Origin: Brachionus plicatilis
Taxonomy: Eukaryota; Rotifera; Eurotatoria; Ploima; Brachionidae
Reading direction: 5' to 3'
Length of the DNA: 64,000 nt
Assembly: GCA_010279815.1 (NCBI GenBank)
Contig: QEOQ01000238.1
Span: 75,070 to 139,069, forward strand
Made by a program: the position numbers and the translations under genes. The notes under the pieces were generated by a model that did no database searches, was not told the origin of the DNA, and was given only the letters and a program-made list of their open reading frames with translations. Each line of letters begins with the position of its first letter. Positions within the stretch are counted from its first letter, which is position 1. This document shows positions 21,102 to 31,849 of this stretch, one piece after another.

Positions 21102-23299
21102 ATGTCTAAGAAAAGTCAATCTTCTAATAGAAAATCATATACAATTGCATTTAAACGTTCAGCAATTAAACATTTTGAGATATCAAATAGTAAAAACAAA
21201 ACAGCAAATCATTTGAATATTTCAAGAACCGGTTTGATAGAATGGATTAAAAAAAAAGATTTAATTTTTGATAAAAAACAAAGAAATTCGTCTCGTAAAC
21301 TGATGACAAATGAAAATAATAAAAGACCAGAGTTTTTCGAAAATGAAGAGAGGGTTTATAGCTGGTTTAAATCCAGACGAGATGACCAGTCAACTGTATC
21401 ATGTCATGGAATACAACAGAAAATGTTAGAATGTATGGATACATATAAACCTGTAACAAACAGGATCAAAAAGTTTCTTGCTTCATATGGGTGGTTAAGA
21501 AGATTCATGAAACGAAAAAATTTGGTCTTAAGACGTTTATCGGGTTCAGGTAGAGGTTTTCCAAATAACTGCCAAGTTATTATTACTGATTACCTGAGAG
21601 AGGTGAATACAATCGTTTCTGAAAAAAAATTGCAGGCGAATCAAATATTTAATTTTGATGAGTCATCATTTTATATGTGTTCGCCTGGCAATTATACAGT
21701 TGATTATAGAGGCACAAAAAAAAGTTATGGAAAAACCAGCGGCAAAGAAAAAGTTAGACTGTCATGCCTTATGTGTAGCTCAGCCGATGGTTTCAAACTT
21801 CCAATATTGTGTGTTGTACCGAGAAAAAAGCAAATTCAAAGCTTAGAACTCAATGAAAACATGTTAATAATTTATGAAACAAAAGGTTTGGAACTAAATT
21901 TGAATAAATTTAAAATATATTAAATATGACTTATTATTGAAATTTATTTAAGGTACGTTTAACTCAAATAATCTAATTGAGATCTATGTAGACCGAATTA
22001 TGAGGCCTCATTTGCTAAAAAACCAAATAAAGACGTCGCTGATCATCTTGGACAAAGCAAGATGTCACACCACTATGGCTTTCAAAGAAAGTCTTATAAA
22101 CATTCGTTGCGAACTTGCCTTCATACCAGCTTCTTTAACGAGTAAGGTTAAAAATTATGAATTTTATTTTTTATAAAAATAATTTCTATTCATGACATTA
22201 ATAAAGACATATTGCAACCAGCCGATGTTTGTTGGTTCAAGCTACTAAAGAATAAGTATCGATTGCACTGGAATGACTGGTTTATGAATGATAAAAAGAC
22301 ATTCACAATACATGGTAATATAGCTGGCCCTGGCTATGTAAAAATGACACAGTGGATTACGTTTGGTTGGCTTGAATTAAATCCAGAGTCAAATCGGAAT
22401 CTTTTAAATATTGTGGGATCGGTTTCAGTGATGTATCAGAGCTTCATTCAGAGTTAAACAAAATATATGTTAGTGGAATTACACCTCCAAATATTACAAT
22501 AGAAGAGAGGAACGATGATGATGATGACTTTAATGACGTATTTGATTCAAACAATAGTGATGACGATGATGATTTTGATCCAAATGAGTTTGAGGATGAT
22601 GAAAATGAAGATGAAGAAGAGGAACAAGACGATGATTATTCTATAGTTGATGAAGAAGACGATTACGATGATGGAGTTGATAGTACTTTAGTTATTGACG
22701 ACAATGAGAACGAAACTACAGAAACAGAGTCAGAAGAAGAAAATATAAATTTAAAAACAAACGATACAATTTCAAAAAAAAAAAGAAAAATTAAAACTGG
22801 CTACACAAAGAACATTTGTAAATCATTTAAACCAAATGAACCTAACTCAATTACAACCTCTAAATCCCCAGCTAATAAGAGAACAACCACAGCTTCTAAA
22901 TCCCCAGCTTCTAAATCTCCAGCTAACAAGTCAACAACCACAGCTTCTAAATCCCCAGCTAACAAGTCAACAACCACAGCTTCTAAATCCCCAGCTAACA
23001 AGTCAACAACCACAGCTTCTAAATCTCCAGCTAACAAGCCAAAAACAACATCTTCTAAATCCCCAGCTAATAAGCCAACAACCACAGATGTCGAAAATCT
23101 CCAAACGTCTGTTTTAAGTGATTCAACTAATACAGGGCTCCTAGAGAAAAAATGTTTTAAATGCAAAAAATATTATGTAAACAGTAAAACAAAAGAATCT
23201 TGGATTTCTTGCGAGAGCTGTAATAATTGGATATGTGGTAATTGCTGGCCGAATGGTATGAAACTTAACGATTCATTTTACTGCAAAAATTGTCAATAA
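21102..23299 (+). CDS. Pogo-like DDE transposase with C-terminal zinc finger
   Basis: Exon 1 is 21102-21885, exon 2 is 21953-22141 and exon 3 starts at 22207, joined by GT-AG introns of 67 and 65 bp. Residues 10-50 form a helix-turn-helix of the CENP-B/pogo type (NHLNISRTGLIEWIK). Residues 80-160 form the second, CENPB-type DNA-binding helix bundle. The catalytic triad reads FNFDES (D186), LIILDKARCHTT (D295) and LQPADVCW (D331). Near 22396 a one-base shift is needed to reach SFKYCGIGFSDVSEL, an acidic stretch, SPANK repeats and a C-terminal Cys cluster (CFKCKKYY, SCESCNNWICGNC, FYCKNC) resembling a PHD/RING-like finger, with the stop at 23297. With one lesion in about 650 codons it is recently active or close to it. 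A missed alternative splice could remove the shift. Confidence 0.75.
22850..23090 (+). repeat. 36-bp tandem repeat encoding SKSPANKSTTTA units
   Basis: Six to seven units of a 12-residue Ser/Pro/Ala/Asn/Lys/Thr repeat lie in the transposase between the acidic region and the zinc finger. The basic SP-rich composition resembles DNA-backbone-binding histone H1-type tails. That function is inferred only. Confidence 0.75.
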
Positions 23300-23822
23300 T
23301 ATTTTTAAAAATATGTAATATATAAAGATTTAAACATTTTCATATCAATTTAATAAAATTTATTTGTTTTTCTAAAACAGCTATTTTATATATGAATTTT
23401 TGAAGAAAATTTTTTTTTCATTTTTTAATGATAGTACCCCTTTGGAGCGTTTTTTGGTAATTTTTGAAGGGCTGTATCTCTGGATTCTGAAGAGATATAT
23501 TTAAATCCGAGGTCTATTTTTCTTAATTAGCTCAAGATCTACAAAATTCACTGTCGATCTTGTAATCGGATAATTTCAATTTTCGAGGTATGGTACCCTG
23601 AAAAATGGGAAAAATGTCATTTTTAAGAATTGTCCTAAATTTTCAAAAATTATCTTTTTTGTTATAACTTTAGTATTGTTGATCCAAAAAATACAAAACC
23701 TATATTATCTGAATCAGCACATAAAAATCTATATATTGGAATTTTAATTTAAGAAAATTTTTTTTTTTCATTTTTTTCGATAAGGGTCCCCCCTTTTAAT
23801 TTCTGAAATTTGAAAAAATTTA

Positions 23823-23979
23823 TGACATGTCATAAATATAGGTACTAAAAATTAAAAAAAAAGCTATTTTTTGTCTATATTCGGGTTTTATGACATGTCA
23901 CAAATCGAAAATGAAAACCAGTGTTCGATAATTTATGACATGTCACTATTGCCAGGCTTTCGCCTATAGTGACATGTCA
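23823..23979 (-). promoter_or_regulatory. Four TGACATGTCA palindromes, right terminal repeat
   Basis: Sites at 23823-23832, 23891-23900, 23936-23945 and 23970-23979 mirror those of the left arm. Confidence 0.6.
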
Positions 23980-24054
23980 CTATGAGTGAGCAAATACGTT
24001 AGTACAAATGATATAAAATTTTCTATTCAGAACACATACCACCTACTATTTATT

Positions 24055-24765
24055 TAACAGTACGGTGGCATGCCAGTTTTAATACTGGGTGTTACACACC
24101 GTCCTCGCTTTCTTGTGGTGAGCCTTTCCTGTGCTAGAGGTAGATGTTCTCGCTCCACTACCAAGGGTATTCCATGATCCCATCCAAGTCTTAACAACAG
24201 GATCTTCCATGCCCGTGCCCTCAATGTTGCAACCCTCAATGACTTAACTGCTGAAACCAAGCAAAATCGCTCAAAAATTAGCTGTTTTTTTATAGTTCCA
24301 AATGAAAAAAAACATTTTTTAGTTCATATAAAACTTTTCAAAGCTTATTCTCGTCTCATCTATTTGCGATTCGTCTTTCCTGTTCCTTTGGCGACAACTT
24401 TGAAAACTCATCGCATCGCACTCATTCTCCGACAAGCTCATTTCCTGCTTGCTCTACAGCCGCCGCTTCGGCTGCATCGCCTGCCAAAGCTGCTGCTTTT
24501 CTTTGTCCGCCTTTTGAAACAAGGCCGGTATTTCGGGCAAGTACTGACTCTCTATCTCCTATCTCTGCGTCATGCTCTTGCTTCTTTTCCTCTAGCTGCT
24601 CGTCCTTTGGGCGCAGCCGCCTCGACGATCTTTTCGAGCGCACCACTTTTTTTTTTCTTTTTTTTTTTTTCACCATTTTGCTCTTGGTCTGCACTACGGC
24701 TTCCTCTCTTTGTAAAGCCTTAGGTCGCCAAAGTCCCAGAACCTTTAACCTTTACACCTTATGAG
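24055..24765 (-). other. GC-rich block of unknown origin, right arm copy
   Basis: Exact mirror of 18540-19250, with the same open frames on the opposite strand. Its left edge abuts CAGTACGGTGGCATGCC, which contains the palindrome GGCATGCC. Confidence 0.45.
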
Positions 24766-24769
24766 TCTA

Positions 24770-25896
24770 GCGCGAAAACAATAGATAAATGAACAGGCTT
24801 TTTTAAAATCAATCATTATGTGTTTCAACATAGTGTTGCGAACATGTGATACTGAACGAAATGATTCTTTTTAAATTCCATTTACTGCTTCAATTACCCA
24901 GCGACATTTTGTCACGATTCGTGAATTATTGGCCTGTTAACAAGAAAGTTGCTTTAGTTCTGGCATTTTAACGATAAAATTCTTCATTTTCAAAAAAGTA
25001 GCTCCATCCCTAAATCCTCTATCCACTAAAAAAATATCACCATCTTTTAAAATAATATCTAATTCTACACCGATTTCATATCACTTCAGAATAATTTTTG
25101 CATCGTTTTAAAGTAGCAGGAAATGATCCTTAGGCTTTTAAAATAAACCCTTTATTTTTTGTACTACAAAAAATAAAGGGTTTGACGAGTGGCCTTTTTT
25201 TTGACACGAAAAGGATTTTCTCTGAAAAAAGTTGTTGCTACTTTTTTGGCAGTATATGTAGGTTCCTTAGAATTCAAGATTTTGATTAATATATACAAAA
25301 CAAATAAATTAAAAATTATTTACCATCTGCAATTACGACAAGTTGGTAATCAGATCTAGAATAAAGTTCTTTTGCAATCTCACTATTTTGTTTGACCCAT
25401 TCATTTCTTTTATAAGAATTACAACCAATATACTTTGGGACAAAATACTCAGTTAAGTTTTTTCTAACTTGTTCACAATAGCGAGTAACTTCAGTTCTAT
25501 TATCGAGTTTGAAATGAGCTTTAATTGCTTCTTGATATAAATCAGTCTTAAGCCAAAATAAGTAAATAGCTAAAGCTTGTGATTTTTTTCGTATTGTAGA
25601 ATTTTTCATTTCATAAAAATGTTCGTTTATCATTTCAAATTGTTTTTTGATAAAGCCAGTGTTTTCTTTACATTTATCATTATCAATTGAATACAAGTCA
25701 CCAAATTCATTAAACAAACAATTTCTTTTGGAAGCCTCAATTAAACTTTCAATAATATCTTTTAAAGATTCGTTGTTCATCTCGACTTGGCGTTTAATAG
25801 ATATAATTAAATCAATTTCTTCTTTCTTAAAGCGATTTCCTTGCAGATGCGAAAAACAAGTTCTACATTGTTTAGGTATAAAAATATTCTTATCAA
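24770..25896 (-). pseudogene. DDE_4/Harbinger-like transposase, right arm copy (longest)
   Basis: On the minus strand the frame opens at about 25896 with IFIPKQCRTCFSHLQGN, a CxxC-containing segment typical of the family. It continues through MNNESLKDIIESL (25780) and the helical region to LVVIADG at a GT donor near 25324. It then follows the same interrupted C-terminal part as the left copy. It is 245 bp longer at the N-terminal side than the left copy but still lacks the MPKR exon, which lies in opposite orientation at 17428-17619. Frame changes in the C-terminal half are shared by both arms, so they predate the duplication. Confidence 0.65.
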
Positions 25897-25931
25897 TTTA
25901 ATATTCTTAAAAACAAGTATTTCATACAGTT

Positions 25932-26470
25932 TTGTTTCGCCTGTTAAACAAGGACTTTGTAATTCCTACTAAAGTTCGAATAAAATCAACAACGAATGAC
26001 GTTTATTCAATTCAAAGGAATAAACTTTTGAATATTGTAAAATCAATTCATTTTATAAGTTTAACAAATGATAGCTGGATATCATGTAGGAATTATACGT
26101 TTCTTTCCAATACAGAACATTATCTAGAAAACTTTGCATTTAGATCATTTGCTTTGGGTTATAATTATGTGACTGAAAGACACCGTGCTGAAGAACTAAA
26201 AGAAATTGTGTTTGAGATTTTGAGTGAGTATGGAATTACGGAAAAAGTTTTTGGAATTGTAACAGATAACAATAGTACTGTTGTTAAAGTATCTAGACTT
26301 ATGATTGAGGAACAAATTAGATGAGTTTGAAGAAAACGTTCAAAATTTAAGTTTTAAACAATTGGCCATAATAATGACAAATTCACGATCTATAGTGCCT
26401 ACATTTAATCATTCTTCCCAGCTAAAATGTCTTTTAGAAAATTATCAGAAAAATTACCCGATTTAAGGCG
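25932..26470 (+). pseudogene. hAT-family transposase fragment
   Basis: 25932-26324 encodes ISLTNDSWISCRNYTFLSNT (the LT.D.W.S..N..Y.S.T motif with the first Asp), then FRSFALGYNYVTERHRAEEL and EKVFGIVTDNNSTVVKV, which match the central hAT catalytic region and its TDNA.N motif. After TGA at 26322 another frame gives SRSIVPTFNHSSQLKCLLEN, the C(R)xIVxxFxHS step of the same family. No N-terminal BED finger or C-terminal dimerisation domain is attached. It begins right beside the Harbinger relic, suggesting an insertion joint near 25910-25930. Confidence 0.7.
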
Positions 26471-26630
26471 AAAAAAAAATTTAACGAGGGATGAATATTG
26501 TATTTTAATTAAAAACTCAGCTTATTAGTTTTAATAAAAAAAAAAGTTTTGGATGAACCAATCACAAGATTTTATCGGAAACAAACTCGCGCCAACCTTG
26601 AACACCTTTTATTGAACTTTATTGAATTTT

Positions 26631-26658
26631 ATATTATTATTATTATTATTATTATTAT
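26631..26658 (+). repeat. (ATT)n microsatellite
   Basis: About nine perfect ATT units. The surrounding 26470-27240 is AT-rich. At 27085-27165 a short frame reads HYGKKFICDKCKQFNCFYF, which could be a zinc-finger remnant, but it is too short to assign. Confidence 0.8.
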
Positions 26659-27244
26659 AAATCTTTATTATTATTTATCTGTGTCTGTATATGACTCAGA
26701 TGAAGACTCAGATAATAAATAACCTGAATAGGAAGAAACTAATGATGAAAAAACTTCGAAAAAAGGGACTATATGGATCAGAATGAATGATGTAGAAGAG
26801 ACAAGTCTCAGAGAAAAGATAAATTTCTAATGAGAAATTAAAGCCAAAAAGCTATGTTTAGCATAAAAAAAAAATGAGACCAAACAGTCAGCATTTTGAC
26901 TTTTCCATGATAAATTTTTATTGAATTGTAACAATTGTCACCCGAAAGCTGTAGATCCTTAACTTTCATTTACAAAAAGAGATATATCAGCTTGATCGAT
27001 ATTTATTATGCAAGAGATGTTTCATGCCAAAATGTTTCTCTCAAAGCAATGTGGTCAAGAATTTGGTCATTTGGTCAAGCTCGATTTTTTTGCATTACGG
27101 AAAAAAGTTTATTTGTGATAAATGTAAACAATTCAATTGTTTTTATTTTCACAAAGATCAAATGTAAGTTACTTTTGGCCCTTATGTAGGGGAGATGGTG
27201 TTTAAACCGTTCTGTAAAAATTGTTAAGGATCAGTTATACGAAT

Positions 27245-27400
27245 TGTAATGTTTACGTTAGTACCCTTGGGCCCGTCTATCCGATCTACTCGTTAGACGT
27301 ATTGTAACATGTATTTTTGCTCCATCTTAACTTAAACGCTCATGGTTAAATTAATTAACTCCAGTGATATCGACAAAGATGCCACTATATTACACAAATA
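27245..27400 (+). repeat. Dispersed repeat with TTAGTACCCTTGGG core, third copy
   Basis: Matches 590-750, including the extension GTTAAATTAATTAACTCC and ATATCGACAAAGATG. It is followed within 40 bp by repeat family A, an association not seen at the first locus. Confidence 0.6.
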
Positions 27401-27429
27401 TAAAAAAAAATTCCGGTGTTTGAGTGTTA

Positions 27430-28420
27430 ACAACGAATTTTGCATAGATACTCAAATTAATTTAAGTATATGTAATCAATTTGACACATCTAATTTCAAG
27501 ATCATTTATCATAGCTTTCTGTGAGTTATAACCTAATGAATTAAGGAGTTTTAGCACAATTTTTTTTTAAAAATTAAAATTTCATCAAAAGACATTTATT
27601 TAAAAATTTTTGAAAATTGTTTTTTTTTATTAGTCAATTTATAAAATTTGGAGAAATAGGATTTTTCTTTGAAAGTTTTTTATGTCCTTTTAAGTGATAA
27701 ATCTGACAATTTGGTTACCATACTTTTTAATAAAAAAATTATCAAAAAATAAATTCTTAATTAAAGTTTTATCTAATATTTTACTGTTGCTAGACAGATT
27801 TTAATTAAGATGAGAACAATTAAAATTATTCAGTTCGATTTGTCTATTTAAGGATGAGGAAATGGGAAAAAATATCAACTAAAAGATGACATGCATAAGA
27901 ACCGAATAAATAAAAAATTACATATCATCCTGTTTAAATTCAAGATAAGAATGAAATTATAAAAATAGAAAAACCCTTTTTGTTTTATACGGTTTTGTGA
28001 AGTTCAGTACAAAAGAACAGAACAAAGTGTAAAAAAATTGAATAACTTTTTTTCTTAAAGTTTAAAATTAATTCTGTGATTGCAGAATGGTGCAACATTT
28101 AAAGTTGCATCAACTTTAAAAGTCTGCTAATGATGTGCAAAATCTCTACAAACGCTCATTATATTGAAATTTAATTTCTGCTAAACTCTGCAAATTTTGC
28201 AGACCGTGATATTTGATGCAAATTTGAATGTTGCACTAAGTTGCATTTACAGAATTAAGTTTAAACCTTTAGAAAAGAAGTAATTCAATTTTTTTACATT
28301 TTTTTCTGTTCTTTAAATCATTTTGTACTGAATTTCACAAAACCCTTTTATACCTTTTAGTAAAAAACTTTTCTATTAAAATAAACATTAATTTAAAAAT
28401 CAACAAATTATTATAAAACA
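27430..28420 (+). repeat. Dispersed repeat family A, copy 2 (MITE inserted)
   Basis: 27436-27982 and 28354-28420 together align to 8570-9165 in the same orientation. The gap is exactly the MITE at 27991-28345 plus one copy of its target duplication. Confidence 0.65.
27991..28345. mobile_element. MITE, GGTNTTGTGAA family, 355 bp, 8-bp target duplication
   Basis: The left end GGTTTTGTGAAGTTCAGTAC and the right end (complement GGTTTTGTGAAATTCAGTAC) are about 85-bp inverted repeats. TTTTATAC is duplicated at 27983-27990 and 28346-28353. The unoccupied counterpart is at 9118-9125. Termini resemble the elements at 40217 and 44454. The 8-bp duplication suits hAT or Merlin-type movement; the family is not assigned. 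Confidence 0.85.
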
Positions 28421-29235
28421 AACACTTTTTTTTTAACCTGAAATAAATCTATCTTTCTTTATTTATTTAAAAAATAGCAAAAACTAAAATTTTATTTTAT
28501 AAAATAATTATTAATTTTAATATATGATGGCAGAAGTTTAGTTAACAAGAGCCATTTGAAATTTTCAAATAAACTATTAAAAATAAAAATCATTTAGTTT
28601 TTGAACTAGAAAAAATTCTGAACACTTTTTAGGTTTTTCTTTACGAATATTTTTTTTCGTTATTTAAAAATGGTCCAATATTTATTTTTGAAGCTGTGAT
28701 AAATTCTTGATTATTATATAAATTAATTAATTTCCCAAAGAGAAAATCCAATTTATTATTTCCCAATTAAATATCTTGTTTTAAGTTCGATGGACGAAGT
28801 TAATTAGTTCTATTTTAGCTGAAATAAAAATTTTTTAATAGAAATATTTATTTAATAATTAAAATTTAGAATTATATTGATCATAAAGTGATTTATTTTT
28901 CTGAAAGATTCTTATTTTATTATACTAATAAATTTAAAATTTTTTCCGATGTCAACCAAAAAAATATTGATTGTAAATCAATCAAATAGCCTAGTCAGCA
29001 TATTCGAAACTACTACTGCTCCTAAATAATAATTATTTTAAAGATTTTTTTCTTTTGCACTTAAAATTTAAGTTAATTTGTATTCGTTTTTATAGAGCTT
29101 TTTTAATAAAGATATATTTTTAAAATGAAAATGTTTAATAAATCTTTTTCAACATCATAATAAGACCGTTTAATTAATTATAGCTATTAAATTCTAAAAA
29201 ATAATTTATGCATTTAATTTAATTAGATAAATGGT
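28421..29235. other. AT-rich intergenic
   Basis: No gene or recognised repeat; low-complexity A/T sequence. Confidence 0.4.
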
Positions 29236-29236
29236 A

Positions 29237-29756
29237 CAGTGTGTTCTCTATTGTATGACCTCCTATTTTGTGACATTTCGATTTTGTGACTCTAAGTAGA
29301 ATTACGCTGAAAAACAAAATCCTTTCCATGTTAAATTTTTTCAAATTTTTGACCCCCTATTTTGTGACTATTTGAAATTATGACATGAAAATAAAACAAA
29401 AAAGGAACAAATTGTTATTCTTTTACATGTAAAATTATTTCGATTTTATGGCATGAAAAAATTTAATATTGTTTAATATTAATATTTTGTTTACATTCAT
29501 AAAAAAATGGCACGACAGGCTTATGATATTTTAAACAAAAAACACATTTTGGGCGAAGTAGACAGAGGAACCAAATACGATGTCATAATTACTAAATTCA
29601 ATTTAATTTTTTGATTTTTTGGATGATTTGTACATTATATTATTTTTAAATAAAATTTTTTAATGAAACTCTTTTTTATGAAATTGGTGTCATGAAATCG
29701 ATTTTATGACTAAAATTTGGATTACCCTGACACGTCACAAAATAGAGAACCCACTG
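29237..29756 (+). mobile_element. Pogo/Tc1-like non-autonomous element, 520 bp, with HTH start
   Basis: Termini CAGTGTGTTCTCTATT and complement CAGTGGGTTCTCTATT are flanked by TA at 29235-29236 and 29757-29758. Subterminal TATTTTGTGAC motifs recur at both ends. Inside, 29507-29614 is a 35-codon frame, MARQAYDILNKKHILGEVDR and onward. It resembles the first helices of a pogo/CENP-B helix-turn-helix and ends at a TGA. The element therefore looks like a deletion derivative of a transposase-coding copy. Confidence 0.8.
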
Positions 29757-29759
29757 TAT

Positions 29760-31170
29760 ATTTAAAAATAAAAATTTGGTTTGATTTATAATAAAAATTA
29801 ATTATAATGAGCTATGATGTGCGTGAACTGGGAGACTAAATTATCTTTTAGAATAACTAATTTATCTGTAAGATCAAAGTCGTGTTTATTTTAACAACTA
29901 AAAAGCACAGTCAAAGTTGAACATTTTTGTCAAATTTTCAATGATATTTTTTCAATTCGACAATTCTTAAGAAATGATAATTATTTATCTTTTTGTTTGA
30001 ATTTTTTATCTTTAAAATACCTTTGTAAGTAATACTAAGTTATATTTTTGAGGTGGATACGATATATTTTTAGAAAAAAAAAGAAAAAAGTATTATTCTA
30101 AAAAATTAAAATATATAAATTGATATTTTATTTGAATTCAAATAAAAATATTTTTATCATTTTGTTTAACTATCCATTTTTAATAAATGAAAAAGAATTT
30201 TATTTTTTGAAATCTTTAGAATTGTTGAATGACTCTTAATTTAAATTCTACTTATGAAAATAATAATTTCTGATTTTCTTTACTGTTATATTCTTACAAG
30301 TCAATTTTAAACGACGATTGCTAAATGATGATTCTTCTTCGTTGTTTTTACTAGTAATCAATTACAGTTGAATTAAGAGCATTAAAAAAAATTATTTTAG
30401 ATGTATTTTTGTTAATTTATTTTATTCCAAAATTAATGTGAAAATAAATTAATTCAAGAGAAGACAAAATTAACCATGAAATAAAAAATCACGATTTTTC
30501 TAATTCTTTAAGTAGAAAATTTCAAAATTCTCAAGAAAAAATTACTTTCAATACAATTTTATTAAGTCAAATCTTATTCATTTTAAATGGTGAAGCATAA
30601 AGTTAAATGTAAATAATCAATAAATTTTAAAACGAAAACACGCATTTCCATTAACAAATTTTAAATAATAAAGAGATCATAAAAATCATCAAGTTCTTAC
30701 TAAAACAACCCATAATATCTTAATATACAATTTATCATTTATATTACAATAATCACTTGACCGTTAAATAAAAAACTTTGATTAGTATTAGTATGACCTT
30801 TACTCGACTATGGATCTGAAAGCCATACTCTTAGCACAAGTCAATTTAAGCAACTACAGACAACTGTAGATACATCATATAAAATATTGCAAACTATTTA
30901 GCATAAAATAAGAGAAATGTCTGGCAGCCAGAAACCATATGAAAAATTCTTGAAAAAATACAAATGTTAGATATGAACTATCGAAATTTTCATAATTATT
31001 GCAAATAAAAAGAATTATAATTTTGAAACTAAAAGAAATTAGCATTTAATTTTAAGATTAAATGGCGTTTAAAATTAAAATAAATGATAATAAAAATTAG
31101 CTTTTTCATGCGTATTCATACAAAATTTATCGACTTATTCTATTATTGAGGAACTTAAATTACAAAACTA
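29760..31170. other. AT-rich intergenic
   Basis: No gene seen. 30790-30930 is slightly richer in GC (CTCGACTATGGATCTGAAAG, TGTCTGGCAGCCAGAAAC) without a usable frame. Confidence 0.4.
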
Positions 31171-31202
31171 GTTAATAAAAAAAATAGAAGATTGAAAATG
31201 AT

Positions 31203-31605
31203 TTAATATTGTTGATATTGATTGTTGAATCGTCTAGGCTGGTAGCCGCCTCTATTTTGTTGTTGATAGCCGGGATTTCCATTGCCATAGCCGCCTTGAG
31301 AGCGACCTTGTTGTCTGTCAATGCCGCGCTTGACCACCTCGTCCAGCATTCTCTTAGCCTCATCTATGGACTCTTGTGAGCCGGACAGAGTGCATGCTCG
31401 TTCGGGACTGCCATTGCTTTCGGACTCAATTCTGATTTTGCAGCCAGACTCCATTTGTAGTCTCTTTATTTGTTCGCCACCTCGTCCAATTACTAAAAGT
31501 TTTTAAATGTTTAAATTTTTAAATAGGGTGGTAGAATTCTTTTATACCTAGGCCGACCATGTTGTCTGGAATTAAGTATTCCTCATTGAAAATTGAGCCT
31601 GACAT
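31203..31605 (-). CDS. FUBP/KSRP-like single KH-domain RNA-binding protein, copy 1
   Basis: Two exons on the minus strand: 31605-31548 (starting MSGSIFNEEYLIPDNMVGL) and 31492-31203, joined across a 55-bp GT-AG intron, give 115 residues. The KH domain runs from about residue 10 to 75: MVGLVIGRGGEQIKRL carries the GxxG loop (GRGG), followed by SGCKIRIESES and SPERACTLSGSQESIDEAK. This order matches KH domains of the far-upstream-element-binding family, which bind single-stranded nucleic acid. The tail is rich in G, Q, R and N with an RGG box, typical of RNA-binding proteins. FUBPs have four KH domains; this protein has one, so it is a derived short relative. A paralog lies at 41302-41779. Confidence 0.85.
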
Positions 31606-31619
31606 TTTAAGATTTTGTT

Positions 31620-31800
31620 GATGATAGAAAAATTTTGGGTTTAAAGATTGAAAAGAAAAAACTCGTTTTTATATACGAAATATAGAAAACAAGATGGAGA
31701 ATTTATTTTTTTTATCGGTGCATAAGCATGGGATTAGTGTTGAATTTTTTTTGCTAATTTATTTATTTTATCAAAATAATGCTAACAAAAGAATACATAA
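31620..31800 (-). promoter_or_regulatory. Conserved KH-gene promoter with TATA box (copy 1)
   Basis: On the minus strand TATATAAAAACGAG (31675-31662) lies about 60-70 bp upstream of the ATG, as expected for a TATA box with a short leader. The following upstream 130 bp, including ATTCTCCATCTTGTTTTC and CTTTTGTTAG, is shared with 41850-41990, although flanking non-coding DNA is not. Confidence 0.6.
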
Positions 31801-31849
31801 AAAATTAAGCTTTATTTTGAGTTAAAAATTTTAATTTGCTAGACAAATT

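Larger units (their letters stand above)
19305..24000. mobile_element. Pogo-like DNA transposon with ~600-bp terminal inverted repeats
   Basis: The inner part of each arm (about 19305-19912 and 23394-24000) is non-coding, holds four TGACATGTCA palindromes, and brackets a pogo-type transposase gene on the + strand (21102-23299). I read this as one element with long terminal inverted repeats. The outer ends cannot be fixed because the flanking arms are also mirror images, so no target duplication can be tested. 19913-20560 is AT-rich with no gene. Confidence 0.55.
23394..25650. repeat. Right arm of the giant inverted repeat
   Basis: Reverse complement of 17655-19912. The similarity stops at 25650 (TGTTTTTTGA), beyond which the transposase reading frame continues naturally to about 25896. 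The right arm is therefore the better candidate for the source copy. The inner boundary is near 23394, about 95 bp after the pogo stop codon. Confidence 0.9.
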
